Both the position numbers and the translations under genes were made by a program. 20,990 nt of DNA, taken from contig JBPBPI010000188.1 of NCBI GenBank assembly GCA_050954885.1, positions 1 through 20,990 of the forward strand, in the 5' to 3' direction. Under the pieces are notes generated by a model, which saw only the letters and a program-made list of their open reading frames with translations, made no database searches and had not been told where the DNA came from. Positions within the stretch are counted from its first letter, which is position 1, and the number at the start of each line of letters is the position of its first letter. Source of the stretch: JBPBPI01 sp050954885 (GTDB taxonomy: Bacteria > Pseudomonadota > Alphaproteobacteria > Caedimonadales > Caedimonadaceae). This document shows, piece after piece, positions 13,973-20,990 of this stretch.

Positions 13973-15736
13973 CTACCGCAATTTAATATGCAATTCTTTC
14001 AGTTGCTTTTCGCTGACTTCGTTGGGGGCATTCATCATGAGATCTTGAGCTTGTTGATTCATAGGGAAGGCCACAATTTCGCGCAGATTTGGCTCGTTGG
14101 CCAACAACATCACCATACGATCGATACCGGGAGCTGAGCCCCCATGAGGCGGCGCACCAAACTTCAACGCATTCAAAAGACCCGGGAATTGTTGCTCTAC
14201 CTCCTCTTTGGCGTATCCTGCAATCTCAAAGGCTTTGTACATGATCTCGGGTAAATGATTTCTAATGGCGCCACTGCTCAGTTCAATACCGTTACAGACG
14301 ATGTCGTATTGATAGGCATGAATGGACAGCGGATCTTGATTTTCAAGGGCTTCGAGGCCACCCTGAGGCATGGAAAAAGGATTGTGGGAAAAATCGATCT
14401 TGCGGCTTTCTTCATTGAATTCAAACATGGGAAAGTCGACGATCCAACAAAATTTAAAGCAATTTTGTTCAATCAAGCCTAAATCATGACCAATTTTTTG
14501 ACGTGCAGCCCCCGCAAGTTTCTCAGCAATGGCTTTGGGGCCGCAAGCAAAGAACAAGGCGTCACCATCCCCGCTGCCGGTTAATTCTTTCAGGCGACTT
14601 AATTGGGCATCATCCAAGAATTTGGCAATCGGGCCTTTACCTTGGCCTTCTGTGAATGTGATATAGCCAAGACCAGGCGCACCCTGACCCCGTGCCCAAT
14701 CGTTCAATTTATCAAAAAATCCTCGGGATTGTTGTCCGGCACCGGTGCCTTGAATGGCACGCACAATGCTGCCTTTTTCAATGGCATTGGCAAAGATCGA
14801 AAAAGATGATCCTTTGAACACGTCGGTGACATCGGCAATCAACAGTGGATTGCGCAAATCTGGCTTGTCTGAGCCATATTTTAACACGGCATCATTGTAT
14901 TTAATGTGGGGAAAGGGTGCCGGGCTGACCACACGTCCATCGGCAAATTCTTCAAACAATCCGTGCAAAACAGGCTCGATAGCGGCAAACACATCTTCTT
15001 GAGTGACAAAAGACATCTCAAGGTCAAGTTGATAAAATTCGCCGGGCGCACGATCGGCACGGGCATCTTCATCTCGGAAGCAAGGGGCAACTTGGAAATA
15101 ACGATCAAAACCGGCCATCATCAACAATTGTTTAAACATCTGGGGTGCTTGGGGAAGGGCATAAAACTTACCGGGATGCAACCGGCTGGGCACCAAAAAG
15201 TCACGCGCGCCCTCTGGTGAACTGGCGGTCAAGATGGGCGTTTGAAATTCCATAAAACCTTGATCGATCATGCGACGTCTGAGGGAAGAGATGATCTGAC
15301 TACGCAACATGATATTGCGGTGCATTTTCTCGCGACGTAGGTCTAAGAAACGGTATTTAAGTCGCGTCTCTTCTGGAAATTCTTGATCGCTGTTGACCTG
15401 TAGGGGCAATAAATCAGACAAAGAATCGATTTTAAAATCTTCCACCAACAATTCAATCTCGCCTGTGGGCATTTTAGCATTGACCGTGTCTGATGTGCGC
15501 TTAATCACTTGACCTGTCACAGTTACGACGCTTTCGGGGCGCGCTTCTTCGGCATTTTTAAAGGTATCATTGGCAGTTTCAATCACACATTGTGTCATGC
15601 CATAATGATCCCGAAGATCGATAAAGACTAAATTACCATGATCGCGTTTGCGATGAAGCCAACCGGACAACCGGACAGTTTGACCAACATGGTCAAGATT
15701 TAAAGCGCCACAAGTGTGGGTGCGGTAGGGGTGCAT
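13973..15736 (-). CDS. aspS: Aspartate--tRNA ligase
   Basis: The 587-residue class II aminoacyl-tRNA synthetase charges tRNA-Asp with aspartate. It has an N-terminal OB-fold anticodon-binding domain (GWLHRKRDHGNLVFIDLRDHYG, about 25-46). Catalytic motif 1 lies around 145-170 and motif 2 at FRDED (220-224). The bacterial insertion (GAD) domain spans about 280-420, and motif 3 has GIDRM near residue 540. The length equals the normal bacterial enzyme. The ATG has AAGGAAA at good spacing on the minus strand. It is transcribed divergently from rnd and converges on the serpin-like gene. Whether this enzyme also aspartylates tRNA-Asn, as many alphaproteobacterial AspRS do, depends on gatCAB elsewhere in the genome. 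Confidence 0.97.
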   Translation of the reverse strand: MHPYRTHTCGALNLDHVGQTVRLSGWLHRKRDHGNLVFIDLRDHYGMTQCVIETANDTFKNAEEARPESVVTVTGQVIKRTSDTVNAKMPTGEIELLVEDFKIDSLSDLLPLQVNSDQEFPEETRLKYRFLDLRREKMHRNIMLRSQIISSLRRRMIDQGFMEFQTPILTASSPEGARDFLVPSRLHPGKFYALPQAPQMFKQLLMMAGFDRYFQVAPCFRDEDARADRAPGEFYQLDLEMSFVTQEDVFAAIEPVLHGLFEEFADGRVVSPAPFPHIKYNDAVLKYGSDKPDLRNPLLIADVTDVFKGSSFSIFANAIEKGSIVRAIQGTGAGQQSRGFFDKLNDWARGQGAPGLGYITFTEGQGKGPIAKFLDDAQLSRLKELTGSGDGDALFFACGPKAIAEKLAGAARQKIGHDLGLIEQNCFKFCWIVDFPMFEFNEESRKIDFSHNPFSMPQGGLEALENQDPLSIHAYQYDIVCNGIELSSGAIRNHLPEIMYKAFEIAGYAKEEVEQQFPGLLNALKFGAPPHGGSAPGIDRMVMLLANEPNLREIVAFPMNQQAQDLMMNAPNEVSEKQLKELHIKLR

Positions 15737-15762
15737 GTTGTATTTCCTTATATTTTCAAAAA

Positions 15763-15791
15763 CTCATATGCGACAAAATAGCAATTTCCAA
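15763..15791 (-). promoter_or_regulatory. Candidate promoter for aspS
   Basis: On the minus strand TTGGAA (15791-15786) and TATGAG (15768-15763) are separated by 17 bp. This leaves a leader of about 20 bases before the aspS start codon at 15736. The match is moderate, 4 of 6 in each hexamer. Confidence 0.35.
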
Positions 15792-15836
15792 AAGGTTTTG
15801 CTACACTTTCACTTTTTAAAATAGAAAGACTTCTGA

Positions 15837-17009
15837 ATGACCTTGATTGTAGACACCCAAGCCTTGGAAAAAGCCTTAAAATCCTTCGAAGAATCTGACG
15901 ATTTTGTGACTATGGATACAGAATTTATTCGGGAAGACACCTATTGGCCAAAATTGAGTTTGGTTCAAATCGCGGGTCAGCACAGTACAGTTTTAATTGA
16001 TCCCTTAAGTCAACAGCTCTCGCTCGATCCTCTTTTTACTTTTTTGAAAAATGATCAGATTTTGAAAGTCTTTCACGCCGGCCGCCAAGATTTAGAAATT
16101 TTTTATCATTTGACCGGTGAAGTTCCTCAAGAAATTTTTGACACTCAAGTGGCCGCCATGGTGTGTGGATACGGCGAGCAAGTGGGTTACGAAACTTTGG
16201 TGTCGTCTATTTTGAACCGTAAACTTGATAAAACGCAACAGTATTCACCTTGGTTGCGACGTCCTTTATCGGCCCGTCAATTGCAATATGCGCGTGACGA
16301 TGTGATTCATTTGCGCAAGATATATTTGCATCTTATGCAAGAGCTAAAGCAACAAAACCGACAAGATTGGATTGTCAAAGATTTAGAGGTGTTAAAATCA
16401 CTCAAAACCTATCAACCTGATCCTGAAGGTATGTGGATGAAGCTTCGGCTTAAAAATGCCAATCCTCATTATTTGGCCCGCCTGAAGGCGATTGCTGCCT
16501 TGCGTGAAGTGGAAGCCATTGACAAAAATGTGCCGCGCAATCGGTTGCTGCGCGATGATATCATCACCGAATTGGCCTCTCATGCGCCCGAGACATTGGA
16601 AGCATTTCTAGAAATCCGTGGCATCCATTCAAGTTTTATCAACACGCCTCTGGCCACGTCTATATTAAATGCTATAAAACAGGCTAACGCGTTGGCGGTT
16701 GAAGACTGTCCCCGTCTTGACGCCGCCACACCGGGACGCAGGCCGTCTTCTCTACATCTCGATTGTTTACGATTGTTGTTAAAAAGTCGCGCTGAACAGC
16801 ATAAGGTGGCTGAAAAATTAATTGCTACCACAAAAGATCTTGAACAGTTTCTGCTTTTACCGGAAGCTGATCCTCAACATAATCTTTTTCAAGGATGGCG
16901 TTATGAAATTTTTGGCGCAGACGCCTGGTCTTTAAAAGAAGGAAAGAAAAGTTTAGTTATGACCAAACGCGGTATTGCTTTGAAAGAGTACGAAAGTCAA
17001 CCTTTATGA
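15837..17009 (+). CDS. rnd: Ribonuclease D
   Basis: The 390-residue DEDDy-family 3'-5' exoribonuclease trims tRNA and other small RNA 3' ends. All three exonuclease motifs are visible: MDTEF with D27/E29, FHAGRQDLEIF with D85, and YARDD with Y151 and D155. An HRDC domain occupies about 205-285 (LKAIAALREVEAIDKNVPRNRLLRDD...), followed by a second helical HRDC-like region to the C-terminus. Length and order match bacterial RNase D. The stop overlaps the start of the downstream permease by four bases (ATGA, 17006-17009), so it heads a translationally coupled three-gene operon. The partners are functionally unrelated. Confidence 0.95.
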   Translation: MTLIVDTQALEKALKSFEESDDFVTMDTEFIREDTYWPKLSLVQIAGQHSTVLIDPLSQQLSLDPLFTFLKNDQILKVFHAGRQDLEIFYHLTGEVPQEIFDTQVAAMVCGYGEQVGYETLVSSILNRKLDKTQQYSPWLRRPLSARQLQYARDDVIHLRKIYLHLMQELKQQNRQDWIVKDLEVLKSLKTYQPDPEGMWMKLRLKNANPHYLARLKAIAALREVEAIDKNVPRNRLLRDDIITELASHAPETLEAFLEIRGIHSSFINTPLATSILNAIKQANALAVEDCPRLDAATPGRRPSSLHLDCLRLLLKSRAEQHKVAEKLIATTKDLEQFLLLPEADPQHNLFQGWRYEIFGADAWSLKEGKKSLVMTKRGIALKEYESQPL

Positions 17010-17869
17010 ATTTGATGCAATTTTTAAGCTCGCTCGAGCAGGGTCTTATTTATGGCTTGGTGGCCTTGGGTATTTATCTCTCTTTTCGAGTTTTAGATTT
17101 TCCTGATTTGACTGTGGATGGCAGTTTTCCGCTAGGGGCAGCTTTAACCGCAGCTCTCTTAGTCGCGGGTGTTCATCCAATCGTGGCCACAATTGTGGCA
17201 ATTGTGGGTGGATTTTGTGTGGGTGTTTTAACCGCTTGGTTGAATGTGCGTTGGCATCTTTTGCATTTGCTGGCCAGTATTTTAACCATGACAGGGTTAT
17301 ATTCGCTGAATTTGCGGATTATGGGGCGGGCCAATATTGGACTTCAGGACGAGCCAACCTTATTTACAGTGACAGGTCTGAAACCTTTATGGTTTTTAAG
17401 TCTTATTCTTTTACTGACAGTTTTGGGTATGTGGCGATTTTTAAAATCAGAACTTGGTTTGGCCTTGCGGGCAACAGGGGCAAATCCCGCCATGGCCAAG
17501 GCACAAGGATTATATGTCCCCACACTGATTTGTTTAGGATTGGGACTGAGCAATGCTTTAATTGCTTTAAGTGGAAGTTTGTTTGCTCAAAGTCAAGGTT
17601 TTGCAGACATTACCATGGGTATTGGCACTATTATTGTAGGGCTGGCCGCGGTCATTATGGGCGAGGTTCTGCTGCCGCACCGCAAGATATTAGGGGCATT
17701 GTTGGGATGTGTAGTAGGATCTATTTTATATCGCATTTTGATTGCGTTTGCTTTGAATATCAAGGGGTTTGGTCTACAAGCCTCTGATCTTAATTTATTG
17801 ACTGCCTGTCTTGTGGGATTTGCCATGATTTTGCCAAAACTTCACTTATTTAAGAAGAAAAAAGTATGA
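17006..17869 (+). CDS. ABC transporter permease (COG4120 type, branched-chain amino acid permease-like fold)
   Basis: The 287-residue inner-membrane protein has eight or nine predicted transmembrane helices. It opens with EQGLIYGLVALGIYLSFRVL and then DFPDLTVDGSFPLGAA, a hallmark of the uncharacterised permease family related to LivH. It also has LGLALRATGANPAMAKAQG, the conserved coupling-loop region that docks to the ATPase. Such permeases normally pair with a COG1101 ATPase (next gene) and a COG2984 (ABC_sub_bind, TrpX-like) periplasmic binding protein. Aromatic amino acids are among the proposed substrates. No binding-protein gene is present here. The start overlaps rnd by 4 bp and the stop overlaps the ATPase by 4 bp. 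Confidence 0.9.
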   Translation: MNLMQFLSSLEQGLIYGLVALGIYLSFRVLDFPDLTVDGSFPLGAALTAALLVAGVHPIVATIVAIVGGFCVGVLTAWLNVRWHLLHLLASILTMTGLYSLNLRIMGRANIGLQDEPTLFTVTGLKPLWFLSLILLLTVLGMWRFLKSELGLALRATGANPAMAKAQGLYVPTLICLGLGLSNALIALSGSLFAQSQGFADITMGIGTIIVGLAAVIMGEVLLPHRKILGALLGCVVGSILYRILIAFALNIKGFGLQASDLNLLTACLVGFAMILPKLHLFKKKKV

Positions 17870-18663
17870 TTGAACTTCGTCACATTGGTGTCATTTTTCA
17901 CGAAGGAACCGCCCTTGAAAGTCAAATTTTTAGTAACTTAAATTTAAAGATTGATCAAGGTGAGGTGGTTACGGTCATTGGGGGCAATGGGGCGGGGAAA
18001 TCGACGTTGCTGAAGGTGATCGCCGGAGACGTGTTGCCATCTGAAGGACAAGTTTTGATTGAAGGTCAAGACGTCACTTCTGTGCCGTCTCATCGGCGCG
18101 CGGCTTTGGTATCGCGGGTGTTTCAAGATCCTCGTTTAGGAAGTTGTCCGGCACTGACCATCGAAGAAAATATGGCCCTTGCTTTGGGACGCGGCCAAAG
18201 GCCTGGATTAAAATTGGCTTTGACATCACAACGACGGCGACTGTTTAAAGATCTTTTGGCGCCTTTAAATCTGGGTCTTGAAAATCGGCTTGATTTGCCC
18301 ATGGGATTGTTATCGGGGGGACAGCGTCAAACTATCTGCCTATTTATGGCTGTGTTGGCGCCGTCTGAAATTTTGGTGTTAGACGAACATACCGCCGCCC
18401 TCGATCCTAAAAATTCTCTGGCGATCATTCAATTGACCCAACAATTGATTCAAGAAAAGAAATTAACCGTACTGATGGTCACTCACAGCATGCATCAAGC
18501 TTTATCTTTGGGGCACCGGACGTTGATGTTGAATGAAGGTCAAATCGTGTTGGATTTGCAAGGGCAAGAGCGCAACACCATGACTGAGAAAAACCTGATT
18601 GAGCTTTTTAAACAGAAAATTCACAATCTCTATGTTGAAGACGAATTTTTAATCAATGACTGA
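17866..18663 (+). CDS. ABC transporter ATPase (COG1101 type), partner of the preceding permease
   Basis: The 265-residue cytoplasmic ATPase has Walker A GGNGAGKS at 39-46 and the Q-loop VFQDP at 85-89. The signature LSGGQRQ is at 149-155, Walker B LVLDEHTAALDP at 171-181, and the H-loop His207 in THSMHQ. The DEHTAALDP form is typical of the ATPases that accompany COG4120 permeases. All catalytic positions are present. It begins at the ATGA overlap with the permease, so the two are almost certainly translated together. Its last 15 bases overlap the 3' end of the convergent glycosyltransferase gene. Confidence 0.93.
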   Translation: MIELRHIGVIFHEGTALESQIFSNLNLKIDQGEVVTVIGGNGAGKSTLLKVIAGDVLPSEGQVLIEGQDVTSVPSHRRAALVSRVFQDPRLGSCPALTIEENMALALGRGQRPGLKLALTSQRRRLFKDLLAPLNLGLENRLDLPMGLLSGGQRQTICLFMAVLAPSEILVLDEHTAALDPKNSLAIIQLTQQLIQEKKLTVLMVTHSMHQALSLGHRTLMLNEGQIVLDLQGQERNTMTEKNLIELFKQKIHNLYVEDEFLIND

Positions 18664-19602
18664 CTGTGTATACCAAAAGTGATCGATGGCTTCTTCAACG
18701 CGATCAACCGACAGGGATGTCATTAAATTTTCTTTTGGATTGATATGCAACCGATGATGCAATGCTTCATTGGATTCAGGGGTACGAACGTACGCGGCCC
18801 GCGGCCCATAAGGCGCATATTGAATATCTGGACTGGGTCCGAACAGGCCCATGGTTGGCACACCAGCTGCAGCCGCCAGATGCATCAAACCCGAATCATT
18901 GCCCACAAAAAGGGTACATTTTTGAAAGACGCCATAAATATCGAGAAGGGGTAATCTTCCCACCAAATCGATCACTTGATTTTCAGGAAACAGACTCATC
19001 ATTGGCATCACACGCGCACGTTCAGCAGGGGATGCGAAAAAAGCAATTTTGGCCCCCGGAAATAAACCTTGCTGCGCGGTCAAGCGTTTCAACAAATCAA
19101 TAAAGTTTTGCTCAGGCCACTCTTTGGCAAACCAATTGGCCACAGGTGCCACGGCAATCACGGCTTGATCTTGAGGCAGTAAAGATTGTAAGCCTGCTTG
19201 TCGTTCCTTGGAAATATGAAGAGTAGGATGAGGGATGCATGGCAATTTAAACATCTGACCCATTTGTTCAACTCGATGATAAGGCGTCGATACAGATCGC
19301 CAAGTCGATCTTTTTTTGGCGCGCATCCCATAGCCGATGCCACTGCCGCGGATATCAATAATCCATTGCCACCGCCGTTTAAATGCCTCTTGCCACAACG
19401 TAAACCAATGCATGGAATACGGTTTGCGACGAATTTCAATAATTCTTTCCAGATTGGGCCAATCTTCAAATAAAGGGGCTGCCAAGGGTCCGCACGCCAC
19501 CACCACAGGTAAATCCGGATAGGTACGTGAAGCAAATTCCAAAACACCTGATGAAATAACAGCGTCACCAATGCGCGAAGAGGTAATAAAAAGAATACTC
19601 AT
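18649..19602 (-). CDS. Glycosyltransferase family 9 protein (ADP-heptose:LPS heptosyltransferase-like)
   Basis: The 317-residue GT-B enzyme of the WaaC/WaaF/WaaQ group transfers heptose to the LPS core at the cytoplasmic face of the inner membrane. The start was chosen at MSILFITSSRIGDAV because GT9 proteins begin with this strand and its (R)(I/L)GDxV motif (residues 11-13 IGD). A TTG 39 bases upstream would extend it by 13 residues without family support. The C-terminal donor-binding region VGNDSGLMHLAAAAGVPTMG (233-252) and the NWFAKEWPEQNF segment near 156-167 are classic. Whether its product is LPS core or another glycan is not decided by sequence. The gene stands alone here and converges on the ABC operon with a 15-bp overlap. 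Confidence 0.88.
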   Translation of the reverse strand: MSILFITSSRIGDAVISSGVLEFASRTYPDLPVVVACGPLAAPLFEDWPNLERIIEIRRKPYSMHWFTLWQEAFKRRWQWIIDIRGSGIGYGMRAKKRSTWRSVSTPYHRVEQMGQMFKLPCIPHPTLHISKERQAGLQSLLPQDQAVIAVAPVANWFAKEWPEQNFIDLLKRLTAQQGLFPGAKIAFFASPAERARVMPMMSLFPENQVIDLVGRLPLLDIYGVFQKCTLFVGNDSGLMHLAAAAGVPTMGLFGPSPDIQYAPYGPRAAYVRTPESNEALHHRLHINPKENLMTSLSVDRVEEAIDHFWYTQSVID

Positions 19603-19688
19603 GTTTAAAACATACGTCAATTTACGGCTAAAGTTAATCAAGTACCAAACTGCCTTTTTCTTGTCTAGGTCTGATTTAAATTGTAACT

Positions 19689-20210
19689 TTAAATGCTTCT
19701 TTGCTTTTTTATTTTCACGTGTGCATTGAGTGCTTCAAAAGATTCAGCCTCTTGGGATATTTGGGTGAGTATTGAGGCACCTGCAGGTGTCAGCGTCATG
19801 ACCGTGTTAGAATTTGGAATGCGGCGCACCAACAGCTTTTTGCCTAAGATTCTTTCAAGATTTTGGATGGTACAGCTGATGGATGATTGTGTGGTCGGAA
19901 GATAAGCTTCGGCCTTCATAAAGCCACCAGCTTTGACCACATAATAAAAGGTACGCCAGTAGTTCCAATCGATGTGGGTCACCGCGGGCGAGGTTTGATA
20001 TGGTTTGATGGGACGTGGTTTCTTTACCTTGACTTTCTTTGTCGCAACGCCTAAATCGCCGCCATAGTCATAATCAAAGCGATCTTGTTTGAGGTCCTAA
20101 GTCAGATCTTTAAAATGTTGATAAGTTATGTGATCCGACAGGTTGTCGTCCTTGTCCAAGTACAGAGGCTGGGTTGAGGCTCTGGGGTCGCATTTGTAAA
20201 TCAAATCCAT
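19689..20210 (-). pseudogene. LysR-type HTH regulator remnant with in-frame TAG and no effector domain
   Basis: The segment 19982-19689 (97 residues if started at GTG) is a LysR-family winged helix-turn-helix. It shows NYWRTFYYVVKAGGFMKAE, then TTQSSISCTIQNLERILGKKLLVRR and TLTPAG. It stops right after the DNA-binding domain, so the usual substrate-binding domain of about 200 residues is missing. There is no ribosome binding site at that GTG. The same frame extends upstream to an ATG at 20210 with AAGGAA at good spacing, interrupted only by one TAG at 20097-20099. The added region includes a Lys-rich stretch (TKKVKVKKPRPIKPYQ). TAG is a normal stop elsewhere in the window (for example 259-261), so recoding is unlikely. 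It is either a decayed regulator or a minimal HTH protein expressed from an internal start. Confidence 0.65.
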
Positions 20211-20368
20211 AATATGTGTTCCTTATGAAAAAAGAACAGCGAGAAGCCACAGATCATCTGTTGAAAAGACCAATGAAGGATCAAATCCAAGACTCAAATG
20301 ACCAAGTTTATGTAGGCGTTACTTAAAGTAAAGCCCTAACTTCCCGCTGCACTGTATTGTGTCAACAG

Positions 20369-20554
20369 CTAAGAAGTTATAAACCTTATGTCATCGGTGC
20401 TTGAAAAGGTGGCAAATACCCAACGATTTTTGGCGCAAAATGACATCGTATAATCATGCAAATTCACACGATGCTTGGGTGATTTTAACCTACAAAATTT
20501 ATGGATATCTGATTGCGTTGCAAGAGGTGATGTGGATATAATACGTCCAGCCAT
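20369..20554 (-). CDS. Small hypothetical protein, 61 aa
   Basis: I do not recognise it. The start was chosen at MAGRIIS because GAGGAG lies 6 bases before that ATG on the minus strand, the best Shine-Dalgarno sequence in this part of the window. A frame-consistent upstream ATG (20593) has none. The product is mixed and slightly basic, contains two cysteines (CRLKS, FCAKN), and has no signal peptide or membrane segment. It ends RFITS. It lies in a sparse region beside a decayed regulator, so it may be the remnant of something longer. Confidence 0.45.
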   Translation of the reverse strand: MAGRIISTSPLATQSDIHKFCRLKSPKHRVNLHDYTMSFCAKNRWVFATFSSTDDIRFITS

Positions 20555-20593
20555 TAATAACTCCTCGAAGTTGTTAGGGTTAGTACATAACAA

Positions 20594-20936
20594 GTGTTCG
20601 TTGCATTTGTTGTGTACGCGGTGGATTTAAGATTTAATTATCTTGATTCCACCTATTCATTCAATCAAAAAACTGCATGTCCTTTGATCATCACTAAGAT
20701 ACGTGTATTCTATATAAAATTGCAAGTATAATTGTGTATCATGTTAAAATCAGTAAAATATTTAACGAAAGAATATTTTGGCCAAATTTTTCTTTTAGAT
20801 TCTCTATAGTTGAAAGTCGATTAGCATCCTAAAGTTAAATGTCTTTTCAAACTTATTAAAAACTCTCGAGTCTCCCATAAAAATTTACTATGTAAACCCG
20901 AGTTGCGTTTAAGGATAATTAAAAAAGATCATTAGT
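20594..20936. other. AT-rich region without a convincing gene
   Basis: No frame here carries a plausible start with a ribosome binding site or a recognisable product. It contains the hairpin at 20620-20653 and an isolated TATAAT (20727-20732) without a good -35. It also contains a CTCGAG-centred short dyad near 20866. Confidence 0.5.
20620..20653. repeat. 14-bp stem hairpin
   Basis: GGTGGATTTAAGAT (20620-20633) pairs with ATCTTGATTCCACC (20640-20653) with one mismatch and one wobble around a 6-nt loop (TTAATT). There is no T tract on either strand. It lies about 65 bases upstream of the small minus-strand gene and may be regulatory or a mobile-element relic. Confidence 0.55.
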
Positions 20937-20981
20937 ATTGAGGTAAACTCTTGAGACTTAAACATCAGGAGTTCCCTCAAT
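20937..20981 (+). promoter_or_regulatory. Inverted repeat that would occlude the ribosome binding site of the next gene
   Basis: ATTGAGG-TA-AACTC (20937-20950) is complementary to GAGTT-CC-CTCAAT (20969-20981), apart from a small internal loop. The right arm contains part of the Shine-Dalgarno AGGAG (20967-20971) and runs into the start codon at 20980. A transcript starting upstream of 20937 would fold the start site into a stem, whereas one starting inside the repeat would not. Confidence 0.5.
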
Positions 20982-20990
20982 GGATATAGA
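20980..20990 (+). CDS. Start of an unidentified CDS (only first codons in window)
   Basis: ATG GAT ATA follows CAGGAG with 8 bases of spacing, a strong initiation context at the window edge. Only three full codons are visible, so no product can be named. The RBS-masking repeat in front is of a kind known from transposase genes, but that is only a hint. Confidence 0.45.

Noticed and set aside
17215..17787. 190-codon open frame within the permease gene, +1 shifted
   Set aside because: The product is rich in Cys, Phe and Tyr with no family resemblance, whereas the overlapping permease frame is clearly conserved and coupled to both neighbours.
19603..19641. TTG start extending the glycosyltransferase by 13 residues
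   Set aside because: GT9 proteins begin at the ILFITSSRIGD strand, and the extension has no family counterpart and no better ribosome binding site.
20097..20099. In-frame TAG as a recoded sense codon
   Set aside because: TAG ends other genes in the window (for example 259-261 and 20369-20371) and no recoding element is visible, so a nonsense mutation or a wrong gene model is simpler.
20225..20326. 33-codon plus-strand frame starting ATGAAAAAAGAA
   Set aside because: No Shine-Dalgarno sequence precedes it, it is short and it lies in the leader of the divergent LysR remnant; nothing supports translation.

Overview
The window reads as a piece of the chromosome of an AT-rich alphaproteobacterium. 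The evidence is a long alphaproteobacterial-type class II (B12-dependent) ribonucleotide reductase, an Atm1-type ABC exporter, HU with an Ala/Lys tail, AspRS, RNase D and a heptosyltransferase-like GT9 enzyme. The low GC, the Rpn-type nuclease tail at the left edge, gene decay, and a serpin in a bacterium together suggest a host-associated lineage, such as the protist/arthropod symbionts of Holosporales or Rickettsiales. That placement is inference, because no rRNA is present.

Layout. 1-261 is the 3' end of an Rpn-like (PD-(D/E)XK transposase-family) gene with a perfect 12-bp tandem repeat. 324-5548 (minus) holds a LOG-family nucleotide phosphoribohydrolase, an unrecognised secreted protein and nrdJ. 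The nrdJ upstream region carries two NrdR-box-like sites spaced 32 bp apart. 5692-7509 (plus) is an Atm1-type ABC exporter that converges with, and overlaps by 4 bp, a methyl-accepting chemotaxis protein (7506-9191, minus). A small outer-membrane beta-barrel gene (9389-10060, minus) with a clear intrinsic terminator follows. Then come an unrecognised secreted protein of 410 residues (plus), hup with its terminator, and tRNA-Val(UAC).

Immediately downstream of the tRNA lies the most striking locus: a serpin-family protease inhibitor (12414-13876). Its signal peptide and helix-A segment are out of frame with the rest of the domain. It is therefore either a recently broken gene or one re-started at a TTG. 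After it come aspS (minus) and a tight plus-strand operon of rnd, an ABC permease and an ABC ATPase, joined by 4-bp ATGA overlaps and lacking a substrate-binding protein gene. A GT9 glycosyltransferase converges on the operon.

The right end (19689-20990) is sparse. It holds a LysR-type HTH remnant interrupted by an in-frame TAG, a 61-aa protein with a strong Shine-Dalgarno sequence, several hairpins, and the first codons of a gene whose ribosome binding site is buried in an inverted repeat.

Functionally the window mixes housekeeping genes (deoxynucleotide synthesis, translation, RNA processing, nucleoid structure) with envelope and host-interface genes (OMP, secreted proteins, GT9, serpin) and sensing (MCP). 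No complete insertion sequence, CRISPR array, phage module or integrase is visible.
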